Origin: Stenotrophomonas maltophilia
GTDB lineage: Bacteria; Pseudomonadota; Gammaproteobacteria; Xanthomonadales; Xanthomonadaceae
Reading direction: 5' to 3'
DNA: 64,000 nucleotides
NCBI GenBank assembly: GCA_002364755.1
Contig: DEZI01000028.1
Location: 12,631-76,630 of the forward strand
How positions within the stretch are numbered: position 1 is the first letter of the stretch; each line of letters begins with the position of its first letter. The notes under the pieces were generated by a model. The model was not told the origin of the DNA and ran no database searches. It was given only the letters and a program-made list of their open reading frames with translations. Position numbers and translations under genes: made by a program. Of this stretch, positions 1-9,549 are shown in pieces.

Positions 1-1191
1 AGCGGCAAGCTGACCGAGAAGTTCATCGGCATCGCCAACATCGAATCGAAGGACGTGGCCGAAGTGGCCAAGGGCTACGAGCGCGTGATCCGCCCGCGCT
101 TCGCCGATGCCAAGTTCTTCTTCGATGAAGACCTGAAGCAGGGCCTTGAATCGATGGGCGACGGCCTGAAGACCGTGACCTACCAGGCCAAGCTGGGCAG
201 CGTGGCCGACAAGGTGGCGCGCGTGTCGGCGCTGGCCGAAGTGACCGCGTCGCAGGTCGGTGCCGACCCGGTGCTGGCCAAGCGTGCCGCACAGCTGGCC
301 AAGAACGACCTGCAGTCGCGCATGGTCAACGAGTTCCCGGAGCTGCAGGGCATCGCCGGCCGCCACTACGCCGTGGCCGGTGGGCAATCGCCGGAGGTGG
401 CGCTGGCCATCGACGAGGCCTACCAGCCGCGCTTCGGGGGCGATGACATCGCGCTGTCGGCACTGGGCAAGGTGCTGGCGATCGCCGAGCGCGTGGACAC
501 GCTGGCCGGCGGTTTCGCCGCAGGCCTGAAGCCGACCGGCAACAAGGACCCGTTCGCCCTGCGCCGCAACGCGCTGGGCCTGGCCCGCACGATCATCGAG
601 AGCGGCTTCGAGCTGGACCTGCGCGCGCTGCTGGCCAGCGCCAACGCCGGCCTGGCCGCGCGCAACGTGCAGGCCGACGTGGGCGAGCTGTACGACTTCA
701 TCCTCGACCGCCTGAAGGGCTACTACAGCGACAAGGGCGTGCCGGCCACGCACTTCAACGCGGTGGCCGAGCTGAAGCCGGCTTCGCTGTATGACTTCGA
801 CCGTCGCCTGGACGCGATCGGCACCTTCGCCGCGCTGCCGGAAGCCGAGGCGCTGGCCGCGGCCAACAAGCGCATCCGCAACATCCTGCGCAAGGCCGAA
901 GGCGAGATTCCGGGCCAGATCGATGCATCGCTGCTGCAGGAAGATGCCGAACGCGCGCTGGCCGAAGCGGTCACTGCGGCCATCGACGACACCGGCGCCA
1001 GCCTGCACCAGAAGGACTATGTGGCCGTGCTGGCGCGCCTGGCCCGCCTGCGCCCGCAGGTCGATACGTTCTTCGATGGCGTGATGGTGAATGCCGAAGA
1101 CCCGGCGCTGCGTGGCAACCGCCTGGCCCTGCTGACGATGCTGGGCGAGCGCCTGGGCAAGGTCGCGGCGATCGAGCATCTGTCGAGTTGA
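1..1191 (+). CDS. glyS: Glycyl-tRNA synthetase beta subunit, C-terminal part (5' end outside window)
   Basis: The open frame runs in from base 1 and ends with TGA at 1189-1191, giving about 396 residues of a protein that is normally near 690. The alpha2-beta2 glycyl-tRNA synthetase charges tRNA-Gly; the beta subunit carries the tRNA-binding part. Visible family features are the GxIAN segment at the start, the HD-like stretch around PFALRRNALGLAR, and the C-terminal anticodon-binding helices ending in LLTMLGERLGKVAAIEHLSS. The stop is followed by a short hairpin. Identification is confident; only the C-terminal half can be judged. Confidence 0.95.
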   Translation, partial: SGKLTEKFIGIANIESKDVAEVAKGYERVIRPRFADAKFFFDEDLKQGLESMGDGLKTVTYQAKLGSVADKVARVSALAEVTASQVGADPVLAKRAAQLAKNDLQSRMVNEFPELQGIAGRHYAVAGGQSPEVALAIDEAYQPRFGGDDIALSALGKVLAIAERVDTLAGGFAAGLKPTGNKDPFALRRNALGLARTIIESGFELDLRALLASANAGLAARNVQADVGELYDFILDRLKGYYSDKGVPATHFNAVAELKPASLYDFDRRLDAIGTFAALPEAEALAAANKRIRNILRKAEGEIPGQIDASLLQEDAERALAEAVTAAIDDTGASLHQKDYVAVLARLARLRPQVDTFFDGVMVNAEDPALRGNRLALLTMLGERLGKVAAIEHLSS

Positions 1192-1200
1192 TGGGGATGA

Positions 1201-1229
1201 CCCATCCACCCTAGGCGTGGATGGGTTTG
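1201..1229 (+). terminator. Hairpin after glyS, probable terminator
   Basis: A 9-bp stem CCCATCCAC/GTGGATGGG closes a 7-base loop and is followed by TTTGT. The T-run is short, so termination may be inefficient. It lies 10 bp after the glyS stop and directly before a GTAG repeat pair. Confidence 0.5.
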
Positions 1230-1301
1230 TAGCGCCGGGCCATGCCCGGCGGCGTTCCGAGGGACCGCCCTGCACGCTCGCCGGGCATGGCCCGGCGCTA
1301 C
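1229..1301. repeat. Inverted pair of GTAG (SMAG-type) REPs, GCCGGGC subtype
   Basis: A GTAG-headed palindrome with core GCCGGGCCATGCCCGGC faces an inverted copy that ends in GCTAC, with about 27 bp between them. This is the BIME-like arrangement of two REPs head to head. The same subtype recurs at 26504, 33034 and 34955. Confidence 0.85.
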
Positions 1302-1416
1302 CGATATCGTGCGGATAACGCGAACAAAGCTGCGTATTTTGACTGTCACTTAACAACCGATCCCCATTCGCGCGCTGCAGTTCGCATCGTCACGCGCGGT
1401 CGGTATGCTGTGCCGC

Positions 1417-3201
1417 ATGCAGCCAAAGAAATACGCCCTCCCGCTGATGGTCCTGACCCTGGCCACCACTTCCGTGGCCCATGCGCGCGGCACCATCGAC
1501 AAGGTGGACATCAAGGGATTGGACAAGGGCGACGACGCCGCGATCATCGAGAACATCCAGGAATCGCTGACGCTGTACGACACCATCGGCAAGGAACAGG
1601 GCGAGTCGCGGCTGGAATACCTGCTGTCGCAGGCCGAGCGGCAGACCCGCGAGGCGCTCGAACCGTTCGGTTACTACAACCCGGTGATCACCGTGGAAGC
1701 GCCCCGCCAGGACGAGCGCGTGCAGGTGCATATCCGGGTGGAGAAGGGCGAGCCGGTGCGCGTGCGCCGCGAGCACATCGACATCACCGGCCCTGCCATG
1801 TACGACCAGTACCTGCAGGATGACCTGGCCGCGTTCAAGCCGCGCAAGGGCCAGCGCTTCGAACACACCCAGTACGAAGCCAGCAAGATCACCATTACCC
1901 GGCGCCTGGCCGAGCGCGGCTACTTCGATGCTGACTACACGCAGCGCCAGGTGCAGGTGACCCGCGCCGAGAACGCTGCCGACATCGACCTGACCTGGGA
2001 CAGCGGCCGTCGCTACAACATGGGCCCGGTGACCTTCGAGCAGGATTACTTTGTCGACAAGCTGTTCGACCCGCTGGTGTACTGGGAGCAGGGCAGCTAC
2101 TTCCACGAAGGCAAGCTGGACCGCCTGCGCGAGTCGCTGACCAAGCTCGACTACTTCAGCCTGATCGACATCCAGCCACGGCCCGACCAGGCCGACGAGA
2201 ACGGCGAAGTGCCGGTGGACGTGAAGCTGACCCGGGCCAAGCGCACCATCTATACCTCCGGCCTGAGCTACGGCAGCGAGAGCGGCGCGGGTGTGCGCGG
2301 TGGCGTCGAGCGGCGCTACGTGAACAGCCGCGGCCACAAGATGAACACCCAGCTGGACTATGCGCAGAAGCGCAAGAGCCTGACCAGCACGTACCGCGTG
2401 CCGGCGTTCAAGTGGCTCGACGGCTGGTACGGCTTCACCGCCAGTGCCTACGATGAGCAGACCGATTACATCGACCTGCGCAACTTCAAGCTGATCGCCA
2501 GCCGCAGCGGGCAGATCAACGAGCACTGGACCGCCATCGCCTCGATGAACGCCCTGCGCGAGCGCTGGCGCTATGCCTCGGGCACCGAATTCACCAACGC
2601 GGTCTACAACACCTCGACCCTGCTCTACCCGCAGCTGGTGGCCGACTACGTCAACGTCGACGATCCGCTGTTCCCGCGCAGCGGCGTCAGCGGCACCGCC
2701 ACCCTGCGCGGCGGCATCGAGGGCGCCGGTTCGGATACCAGCTTCGTGCAGGCCAACGCCGTGCTGCGCTGGTACATCCCGGTGGGGCAGAGCGACCGCT
2801 TGATCCTGCGCGGCGAAGGTGGCACCACCTGGACCAGCGACCTGGTCGCGATGCCGCCGAGTCTGCGCTACTTCGCCGGTGGTGACCGCAGCATCCGCGG
2901 CTACGCCTTCCGTGAGGTGGGCCCGCGTACGCCGGCGCCGGACAAGTATGCGCTGGGTGCGAAGAATCTGGTGGTCGGTTCGGCGGAGTACGAGCATTAC
3001 TTCAAGGGCGGCCCGTGGGGTGCGGCGGTCTTCGTCGACACCGGCAGCGCGTTCGACAACACCATCGACCTGCACACCGGCGTGGGCTTCGGCGTGCGCT
3101 GGAAATCGCCGGTGGGTCCGGTGCGCGTGGACATCGCGCACGGCCTGAACAACCCGGATTCGCAGTTCCAGCTGTACCTGAACATCGGAGCGGACCTGTG
3201 A
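1417..3201 (+). CDS. tamA: Translocation and assembly module outer-membrane protein TamA
   Basis: TamA is an Omp85-family outer-membrane protein that works with TamB in assembling outer-membrane proteins. From ATG 1417 the product is 594 aa with a signal peptide ending in SVAHA. About 200 residues of POTRA-like repeats follow, then a 16-strand-type barrel ending in a C-terminal aromatic/Leu signature (QLYLNIGADL). The Omp85 motif region FAGGDRSIRGYAF is present. An upstream in-frame ATG at 1405 would add four residues before the signal peptide; 1417 gives the cleaner signal. The gene overlaps tamB by 4 bp (GTGA), so the pair is translationally coupled. Confidence 0.93.
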   Translation: MQPKKYALPLMVLTLATTSVAHARGTIDKVDIKGLDKGDDAAIIENIQESLTLYDTIGKEQGESRLEYLLSQAERQTREALEPFGYYNPVITVEAPRQDERVQVHIRVEKGEPVRVRREHIDITGPAMYDQYLQDDLAAFKPRKGQRFEHTQYEASKITITRRLAERGYFDADYTQRQVQVTRAENAADIDLTWDSGRRYNMGPVTFEQDYFVDKLFDPLVYWEQGSYFHEGKLDRLRESLTKLDYFSLIDIQPRPDQADENGEVPVDVKLTRAKRTIYTSGLSYGSESGAGVRGGVERRYVNSRGHKMNTQLDYAQKRKSLTSTYRVPAFKWLDGWYGFTASAYDEQTDYIDLRNFKLIASRSGQINEHWTAIASMNALRERWRYASGTEFTNAVYNTSTLLYPQLVADYVNVDDPLFPRSGVSGTATLRGGIEGAGSDTSFVQANAVLRWYIPVGQSDRLILRGEGGTTWTSDLVAMPPSLRYFAGGDRSIRGYAFREVGPRTPAPDKYALGAKNLVVGSAEYEHYFKGGPWGAAVFVDTGSAFDNTIDLHTGVGFGVRWKSPVGPVRVDIAHGLNNPDSQFQLYLNIGADL

Positions 3202-6200
3202 GCGCGCAGACCCCGGATACCCACACCCCGCCGCCGCCGCGCGTGCGCTTCTACCGCCGCCGCCGTTTCTGGGCGTGGTCGGGCGTAAGCGTGATCGGCC
3301 TGGTGCTGCTGGCGTTGCTGGCCGTGTACTGGCTGCTGCAGACCGTGGCCGGCCGTGATGTGCTGCTGGCGCAGGTGGTAGCGCGGCTGCCGGTGGGTGC
3401 CAGCTTCACCTGGGACAAGGCGGACGGCCCGGTGGCCGGCCCGCTGACCCTGTACAACGTCGATTTCCGCTACGACGACATCCACTTCCACGCCGAGCGC
3501 GCGCACCTGGAGCCGGACCTGCGCCCGCTGCTGGGCCGCAAGCTGCTGCTGGACAAGCTGGAACTGACCAACGCCACGCTCAACCTGGCCAAGAGCGATG
3601 AGCCGTTCAAGCTGCCGTCGTGGCCCGATTCGCTACCGCAGATCGAGATGCCGCTGGCGATCCAGGCCGATGTCATCGCCATCGACGGATTCCGCATCAG
3701 CCAGGGCAACGAACCGGTGATCGACATCGCCCGCGTACGTGGCGGCATCGAGATCGCCAACGGCGAGTTCCAGGCGCACAAGCTGGTCGTGGACAGCGAC
3801 ATGGGCGATTTCACCGCCCAGGGCCGCTACATCCCGGCCAAGGATTACGACACCGACGTGACCGTGACCGCCGTGCTGCCGGCACCGCGCGGGCGCACCG
3901 CTGCCACGCTGGGCCTGGTCGCGCGCGGCGACCTCGCGCACATGGAAGTGGCCGTGGCCGGCCGTGCACCGCAGCCGCTGAAGGCGATGCTGGTGTTCGA
4001 CGGCCGCACCGACCCGACCTGGAATGCCACGGTCCGCAGCGACGAACTGGACCTGGCGCTGCTGTCGCCGGCGCTGGCGACCTCGGGCATCGCGCCGCTG
4101 GCGCTGGATTTCACCGCCTCGGGCAAGGGCGGCAACGCCAACCTGCATGGGCGGGTGAAGCAGGGTGAGCAGGAACTGGAACTGGCACCGTCGGTGGTTT
4201 CGCTGCAGGACCAGGTGCTGAAGGTCTCGCCGCTGGTGGTGAAGGGCCTGGGCGGCGAAGCACGCCTGGAAGGCATCGCCGATTTCAGCCAGGAAGACCA
4301 GCAGAAGCTCGATTTCTCGGTGATCGCACAGAACCTGACCTGGGTGCCGGCGCCGGACCCGAACACTGCCGGCAGCGCACCGGTACCGGTGACCCTGAAG
4401 GAAGCACGCTTCGGCCTGGCCGGCACGCTGCAGGCCTGGGCCGCGATTGGCCGCGCCGACGTGCAGCGCGAGCAGCAGAAAGCGCAGCTGCGCTTCGATG
4501 TGCGTGGCAACGACACGGCCGCGCAGATCCACCAGCTGCAGGCGCAGACCCCGGGCGGCCAGCTTCAGGTGGAGGGCCAGGTGGCCTGGTCGCCACAGCT
4601 GGACTGGGATGCCAAGGCCACGCTGAAGGACTTCGATCCGGGCTATTTCGTGCCGGGCTGGAATGGCCGCCTGTCGGGCAATCTGGCCTCCAAGGGCCAG
4701 CAGCTGCCGCCGCCGGCCAATGCACCGGCCGGCACCGCCGGTACGCTGCAGGCGACGGTGGACCTGCCCTCGCTGAAGGGCACGTTGCGCCAGCGCAATG
4801 TCGATGCGCGAGGCAAGTTCGCCCTGCAGGGCGAGCAGGGCGAGGGGGAGCTGAAGCTTGCCGTGGGCAGCAGCCGGGTGACCGCGTCGGGCAAGGTCGG
4901 TGATCGCCTGGACATCGATGCACGCTTCGAGCCGCTGCAGCTGAGCGACCTGCTGCCCGGCGCCGATGGCGGCCTGCGCGGCCAGGTGCAGGTGAAGGGC
5001 CCCCGCGATGCGCCGGATATCACCGCCGACCTGGTCGGCAACAACCTCAACTGGGATGGCTATGGCGCCGAAAGCCTGAGCATCAAGGGCCACCTGCCGT
5101 GGCGTGGCGACAGCGGCACGCTGGCGGTGCAGGGCCAGCAGGTCAACGCCGGCATGCTGCTGGAGCGCTTGAATGTGGATGCACAGGGCAGCGTTTCCAA
5201 CCTGCGCCTGGCCGCACAGACGCGCAACGAGATGGGCGCGGTCGACCTGCAGGGCAGCGTGCGCCAGCAGGGCACGCAGTGGCGCGGTGAACTGTCCGCG
5301 TTGCGCATCGCGCCGATGAAGGGCGACCCGTGGTCGCTGCGTGCACCGGCGGCCTTCGCCATCAACGGCGGCACCTACACGCTGTCCGAAGCCTGCCTGG
5401 CCACCACCGGCGGCGGCGCACTGTGCGCGCAGGCCAACTGGCCGCGCGAGGGCGTGGTGGTGCGCAGTGATGCGCTGCCGCTGGCGCTGGTGCAGCCGTG
5501 GCTGCCGCCGCAGTCCGGCCGCCGCATCTACCTGCGCGGCGATGTCAGCCTGGACGCGCAGATCCGTCCGCGCGCCAATGCCTGGGAAGGCCACGTGGAA
5601 GTGCGCTCGAAGGAAGGCGGCGTGCGCCTGGGCGAGCTGCGCAGCATCGGCACCGACAACACCCGCGGCGAACTGGTGCGCTACGACCAGTTCTCGCTGA
5701 AGCTGGACATGACCCCGGCCAGCATCAAGGGCTACCTGGGCATGGGCTTCCAGGGCAACGGCTTCGTCGATGCGAAGATGCAGACCGGCTGGGAAGCCAG
5801 CGCGCCGTTGAACGGCGAGCTCTATCTCAACATGTCGCGGCTGTACTGGCTGGAGCTGTTCTCGCCGGACATCGTGCGTCCCACTGGCCTGATCGAAGGA
5901 CACGTGAGCCTGCGTGGCACGCGTGGCCAGCCCTCGCTGGGCGGTGACGCGCAGCTGACCAACTTCAAGGGCGAATTCCCGGCGCTGGGCCTGACCTTCG
6001 ACCAGGGCAAGGGCAGCTTCGTCGCCCAGCCCGATGGCTCGGCCAAGATCACCGCGCAGGCCAATTCGGGCAAGGGCACGCTGTACGTCGACGGCGGCCT
6101 GTCCTGGTTCGGCGATGCGCAGCCGCTGCAGCTGAAGATCCACGGCGAGAACGTGCTGGTGTCCAACACCAGCGAACTGCGCATCGTCGCCAACCCCGAT

Positions 6201-7058
6201 CTCGACTTCACCCTGGCCAAGGCGGCGATGGAGCTGCGCGGTACGGTCAACGTGCCTGAGGCCGACATCGACCTGGAGCGCCTGGACCGCGGCACCTCGG
6301 TGTCCGAGGATGTGGTGGTGCTGGATCCGGCCGACCCGGAGGAATCACGCACCTCGCCGCTGGACATGGACCTGACCGTGAGCCTGGGCGACAAGGTGAA
6401 GATGACCGGCTTCGGCCTGAAGGGCGGACTGACCGGCAAGATGCAGGTCTGGGCCAAGCCCGGCCGCGAGATGACCGCCAACGGCGGGCTTGAGGTGAGC
6501 GGCCGCTACAAGGCCTATGGCCAGGACCTGACCATCACCCGCGGCAACCTCAACTGGAACTACAACGCCGTCTCCGATCCGCGCATCAACATCCGCGCCG
6601 AGCGCCGCATCGGTGATGTCACCGCCGGCATCGACGTGACCGGTCGCGCGCAGCAACCGCGTGCCGACGTGTGGTCCGACCCGGCGATGTCGCAGTCCGA
6701 GGCACTGGCCTACCTGGTGCTGGGCCGTAGCCTGACCAATGCCAGCACCGACCAGACCCAGCAGGTCACCGCGGCCTCGGCGGCGTTGTCGGCCGGCAGC
6801 GGCCTGCTGGCTTCGCAGCTGGGCGCCAAGCTGGGCCTGGACGATGCCGGCGTGAGCCAGTCACGCGCGCTGGGCGGTTCAGTGATTGGCTTCGGCAAGT
6901 ACATCTCGCCCAAGCTCTACGTCGGCTACGGCGTGTCGATGGTCGGCGCCGGTTCGGTGCTGACCCTGAAGTACCTGCTGCGCCGCGGCTTCGACGTGGA
7001 AGTGGAGTCGAGCACAGTGGAAAACCGCGGCTCGCTGAACTGGCGAAGGGAAAAATAA
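3198..7058 (+). CDS. tamB: Translocation and assembly module inner-membrane protein TamB
   Basis: The GTG start at 3198 overlaps the tamA TGA (GTGA) and gives 1286 aa, a usual TamB length. A basic N-terminus (RVRFYRRRRF) precedes one transmembrane segment at about residues 27-50. A very long periplasmic beta-rich body follows, ending in the TamB/DUF490 domain, with the DUF490-typical stretch SDPAMSQSEALAYLVLGRSL and a final barrel-like segment ending NRGSLNWRREK. TamB is the AsmA-like bridge that partners TamA and may also move phospholipid between membranes. The frame is open further upstream to 3015, but that part lies inside tamA in another frame and is not coding. Confidence 0.93.
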   Translation: MSAQTPDTHTPPPPRVRFYRRRRFWAWSGVSVIGLVLLALLAVYWLLQTVAGRDVLLAQVVARLPVGASFTWDKADGPVAGPLTLYNVDFRYDDIHFHAERAHLEPDLRPLLGRKLLLDKLELTNATLNLAKSDEPFKLPSWPDSLPQIEMPLAIQADVIAIDGFRISQGNEPVIDIARVRGGIEIANGEFQAHKLVVDSDMGDFTAQGRYIPAKDYDTDVTVTAVLPAPRGRTAATLGLVARGDLAHMEVAVAGRAPQPLKAMLVFDGRTDPTWNATVRSDELDLALLSPALATSGIAPLALDFTASGKGGNANLHGRVKQGEQELELAPSVVSLQDQVLKVSPLVVKGLGGEARLEGIADFSQEDQQKLDFSVIAQNLTWVPAPDPNTAGSAPVPVTLKEARFGLAGTLQAWAAIGRADVQREQQKAQLRFDVRGNDTAAQIHQLQAQTPGGQLQVEGQVAWSPQLDWDAKATLKDFDPGYFVPGWNGRLSGNLASKGQQLPPPANAPAGTAGTLQATVDLPSLKGTLRQRNVDARGKFALQGEQGEGELKLAVGSSRVTASGKVGDRLDIDARFEPLQLSDLLPGADGGLRGQVQVKGPRDAPDITADLVGNNLNWDGYGAESLSIKGHLPWRGDSGTLAVQGQQVNAGMLLERLNVDAQGSVSNLRLAAQTRNEMGAVDLQGSVRQQGTQWRGELSALRIAPMKGDPWSLRAPAAFAINGGTYTLSEACLATTGGGALCAQANWPREGVVVRSDALPLALVQPWLPPQSGRRIYLRGDVSLDAQIRPRANAWEGHVEVRSKEGGVRLGELRSIGTDNTRGELVRYDQFSLKLDMTPASIKGYLGMGFQGNGFVDAKMQTGWEASAPLNGELYLNMSRLYWLELFSPDIVRPTGLIEGHVSLRGTRGQPSLGGDAQLTNFKGEFPALGLTFDQGKGSFVAQPDGSAKITAQANSGKGTLYVDGGLSWFGDAQPLQLKIHGENVLVSNTSELRIVANPDLDFTLAKAAMELRGTVNVPEADIDLERLDRGTSVSEDVVVLDPADPEESRTSPLDMDLTVSLGDKVKMTGFGLKGGLTGKMQVWAKPGREMTANGGLEVSGRYKAYGQDLTITRGNLNWNYNAVSDPRINIRAERRIGDVTAGIDVTGRAQQPRADVWSDPAMSQSEALAYLVLGRSLTNASTDQTQQVTAASAALSAGSGLLASQLGAKLGLDDAGVSQSRALGGSVIGFGKYISPKLYVGYGVSMVGAGSVLTLKYLLRRGFDVEVESSTVENRGSLNWRREK

Positions 7059-7065
7059 GGGTGCG

Positions 7066-7142
7066 GTAGTGCCGGCCGCTGGCCGGCAACTTCATCGTAT
7101 CTCCCGAGCTTCCGCGGGTTGCCGGCCAGCGGCCGGCACTAC
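7066..7142. repeat. Inverted pair of GTAG REPs, GTGCCGGCC subtype
   Basis: GTAGTGCCGGCCGCTGGCCG at 7066 is repeated in inverted orientation up to ACTAC at 7142. The pair occupies most of the tamB to S46-peptidase gap. Confidence 0.8.
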
Positions 7143-7229
7143 CATGCGCGTCACCCCAACCATCGGCCGTTGCCCCGTCGGTCCCCAGCGGCTATGGTCC
7201 CGGGCTGTTCTGTACTGCCGGAAACGCCG

Positions 7230-9377
7230 ATGTCTGCCCGCAAAACCCTTCCTGCCGCCCTGGCCCTGGGCCTGACCCTCGCCGCAGGCGCCCATGCCGA
7301 TGAAGGCATGTGGATGCCGACCCAGCTGCCGGAGCTGGCCAAGCCGCTGAAGGCGGCCGGTTTCAAGGGCAACCCGGCCGAGCTGGCCAACGTCACCGCG
7401 CCGCCGCTGAGCGCCGTGGTGCGTGCCGGCGGTGGCACCGCCTCGTTCGTTTCCGCCGACGGCCTGCTGCTGACCAACCACCACGTGGCGATGGGCGTGA
7501 TCCAGTACAACAGCTCGCCCGAGCACGACCTCATCAACGGCGGCTTCATCGCCCAGGGCCGCGCCGACGAGCGCCCGGCCAATCCCGACTTCCGCGTGCT
7601 GGTCACCGTCGGCTTCGACAAGGTGACCGACCAGGTGCTGGCCCAGGCCAAGGGCAAGACCGGCCGCGCCTACTTCGACGCCGTCGATGCGGCCAGCAAG
7701 CAGATCGTGGCCGACTGCGAGAAGGACGGCAGCGTGCGCTGCTCGGTGGCCAACATGTACTACGGCACCGATTTCTACCGCATTGCCCAGCTGGAACTGA
7801 GCGACGTGCGCCTGGTCTACGCGCCGCCGCGCGCGATCGGCAACTACGGCGATGAGATCGACAACTTCATGTGGCCGCGCCACACCGGCGATTTCACCCT
7901 GCTGCGTGCCTACGTCGGCAAGGACGGCAAGCCGGCTGCCTACAGCAAGGACAACGTGCCCTACCAGGCGCCGGCGCACCTGCAGATGTCGGTGGAAGGC
8001 CCGAAGGAAGGCGATTACGCAATGCTGGCCGGTTACCCGGGCATCACCTACCGCCACCGCACTGCGGCCGAATTCGCTGGCCAGATCGACACCGTGCTGC
8101 CGCGCCGCGTCTCGGTGTTCCAGCAGATGATCGACACCATCGAGGCGGCCACCGCCAACGATGCGCAGGCACGTACCCGCTACGCCTCGCAGCTGCAGTC
8201 GCTGAAGAACAACCGCAAGCGCGCCGCCGGTGAGCTGGAAGGCCTGCTGCGCAGCGATGCCAAGGCCCAGCGTGCGGCCGACGAAACCGCCATGCTGGCG
8301 GCTACCGACCGCAGGTACCAGGCCGACATCAAGGCGCTGCTGGCCAACCTGTCGCAGGGCGCGGCGGTGGGCGAGCGCGATCTGCTGCTGGACCAGATGG
8401 CCCTGCAGACCCAGCTGCTGCGCTCGGCGCTGCTGCTGGAACGCCTGCGCATCGAATCGGCCAAGCCGGACGCGCAGCGCGAGACCGGCTACCAGCAGCG
8501 CGACCAGGCGATGATCGAGGGCGTGCTCAAGCAGGTGCAGCGCCGCTACGCACCGGAAGTGGAGAACGCCCTGCTGACCCGCCTGCTGACCCGCTACCAG
8601 CAGCTGCCGGACGCGCAGCGCGTGGCCGAGTTCGACACCGCCTTCGGCCGTACCCCGGAACAGCTGGCCAAGGCCTTGGACGGCCTGTACGCGGGCACCC
8701 AGCTGGGTGATGAGGCACAGCGCCTGTCCCGCTTCGCCGCCGCGCGCGAGGGCAGGGCCCTGGCCGCCGATCCGCTGATCGCCGTGGCCGGCCCGCTGGT
8801 GGCCGCGCAGCTGCGCATCGAGAACGAGAGCAAGACCCGCGAAGGCGAGCAGTTGCGCCTGCGCCCGGCCTACATGCAGGCGCTGTTCGCCTGGCGTGCC
8901 AAACAGGGCCGCGCGGTGTACCCGGATGCCAACCGCACCCTGCGCATCAGCTACGGCAAGGTGGAAGCGCTGCACCCGCGTGACGGCGTGACCTACTCGC
9001 CGGTGACCACCGTGGCCGGCATCGTCGAGAAGAACACCAACGCCTACCCGTTCGATGCGCCCAAGCCGCTGCTGGCGGCCATCGCCAAGGGTGATTTCGG
9101 CAGCACCGCCGACCCGGCGCTGAAGACCCAGACGGTCAACTTCCTGACCAACCTGGACACCACTGGCGGCAACTCCGGCTCGCCGGTGCTGAACGCCAAG
9201 GGCGAACTGATCGGCCTGAACTTCGACAGCAACTGGGAATCGGTCAGCGCCAGCTGGTGGTTCGACCCGCGCTTCAAGCGTGCCGTGCACGTGGACATGC
9301 GCTACCTGCGCTGGCTGCTGGCCAAGGTCTACCCGGCGCCGGAACTGCTGAAGGAAATGGGCGTCCCGGCGGAATAA
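7230..9377 (+). CDS. S46 family dipeptidyl peptidase (DPP7/DPP11/DAP BII family)
   Basis: S46 enzymes are periplasmic serine exopeptidases that release dipeptides from peptide N-termini. The product from ATG 7230 is 715 aa, typical for the family, with a signal peptide ending AAGAHA. The chymotrypsin-like elements are visible: TNHHVAMG with His84/His85, and GGNSGSP with Ser649 as nucleophile. In P. gingivalis DPP11 the residue 18 after the catalytic Ser (Arg673) confers Asp/Glu preference, while DPP7-type enzymes have Gly there. Here that position is Ser667 (FDSNWE). I therefore infer a non-acidic specificity, but the exact preference is open. No operon partner is evident. Confidence 0.9.
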   Translation: MSARKTLPAALALGLTLAAGAHADEGMWMPTQLPELAKPLKAAGFKGNPAELANVTAPPLSAVVRAGGGTASFVSADGLLLTNHHVAMGVIQYNSSPEHDLINGGFIAQGRADERPANPDFRVLVTVGFDKVTDQVLAQAKGKTGRAYFDAVDAASKQIVADCEKDGSVRCSVANMYYGTDFYRIAQLELSDVRLVYAPPRAIGNYGDEIDNFMWPRHTGDFTLLRAYVGKDGKPAAYSKDNVPYQAPAHLQMSVEGPKEGDYAMLAGYPGITYRHRTAAEFAGQIDTVLPRRVSVFQQMIDTIEAATANDAQARTRYASQLQSLKNNRKRAAGELEGLLRSDAKAQRAADETAMLAATDRRYQADIKALLANLSQGAAVGERDLLLDQMALQTQLLRSALLLERLRIESAKPDAQRETGYQQRDQAMIEGVLKQVQRRYAPEVENALLTRLLTRYQQLPDAQRVAEFDTAFGRTPEQLAKALDGLYAGTQLGDEAQRLSRFAAAREGRALAADPLIAVAGPLVAAQLRIENESKTREGEQLRLRPAYMQALFAWRAKQGRAVYPDANRTLRISYGKVEALHPRDGVTYSPVTTVAGIVEKNTNAYPFDAPKPLLAAIAKGDFGSTADPALKTQTVNFLTNLDTTGGNSGSPVLNAKGELIGLNFDSNWESVSASWWFDPRFKRAVHVDMRYLRWLLAKVYPAPELLKEMGVPAE

Positions 9378-9387
9378 GGCCGGTTGC

Positions 9388-9528
9388 GGGTGGGTGCCTA
9401 CCTCCTTTGGTGGGTGCCCACCGTCCACCTCATCTGGTGGGTGCCCACTGTCAGTGGGCACGGATGCCCCGTCACGACCAACGGTCGCGACCTACCCTCC
9501 CGCCCAACGGTCGTGATCTACTGGCCCC
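9388..9528. repeat. Intergenic cluster of degenerate REP-like palindromes
   Basis: The gap before the sensor kinase holds several copies of GGTGGGTGCC(C)ACC-type and CGACCAACGGTCG-type palindromes in both orientations. They look like decayed GTAG elements of two subtypes. No promoter could be picked out with confidence. Confidence 0.55.
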
Positions 9529-9549
9529 TGTCCTGACGGAAACGCGCGC

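Noticed and set aside
1390..3141. 583-aa antisense frame opposite tamA
   Set aside because: Typical of high-GC shadow frames: it mirrors tamA codon structure, and the true gene has signal peptide and POTRA/barrel features.
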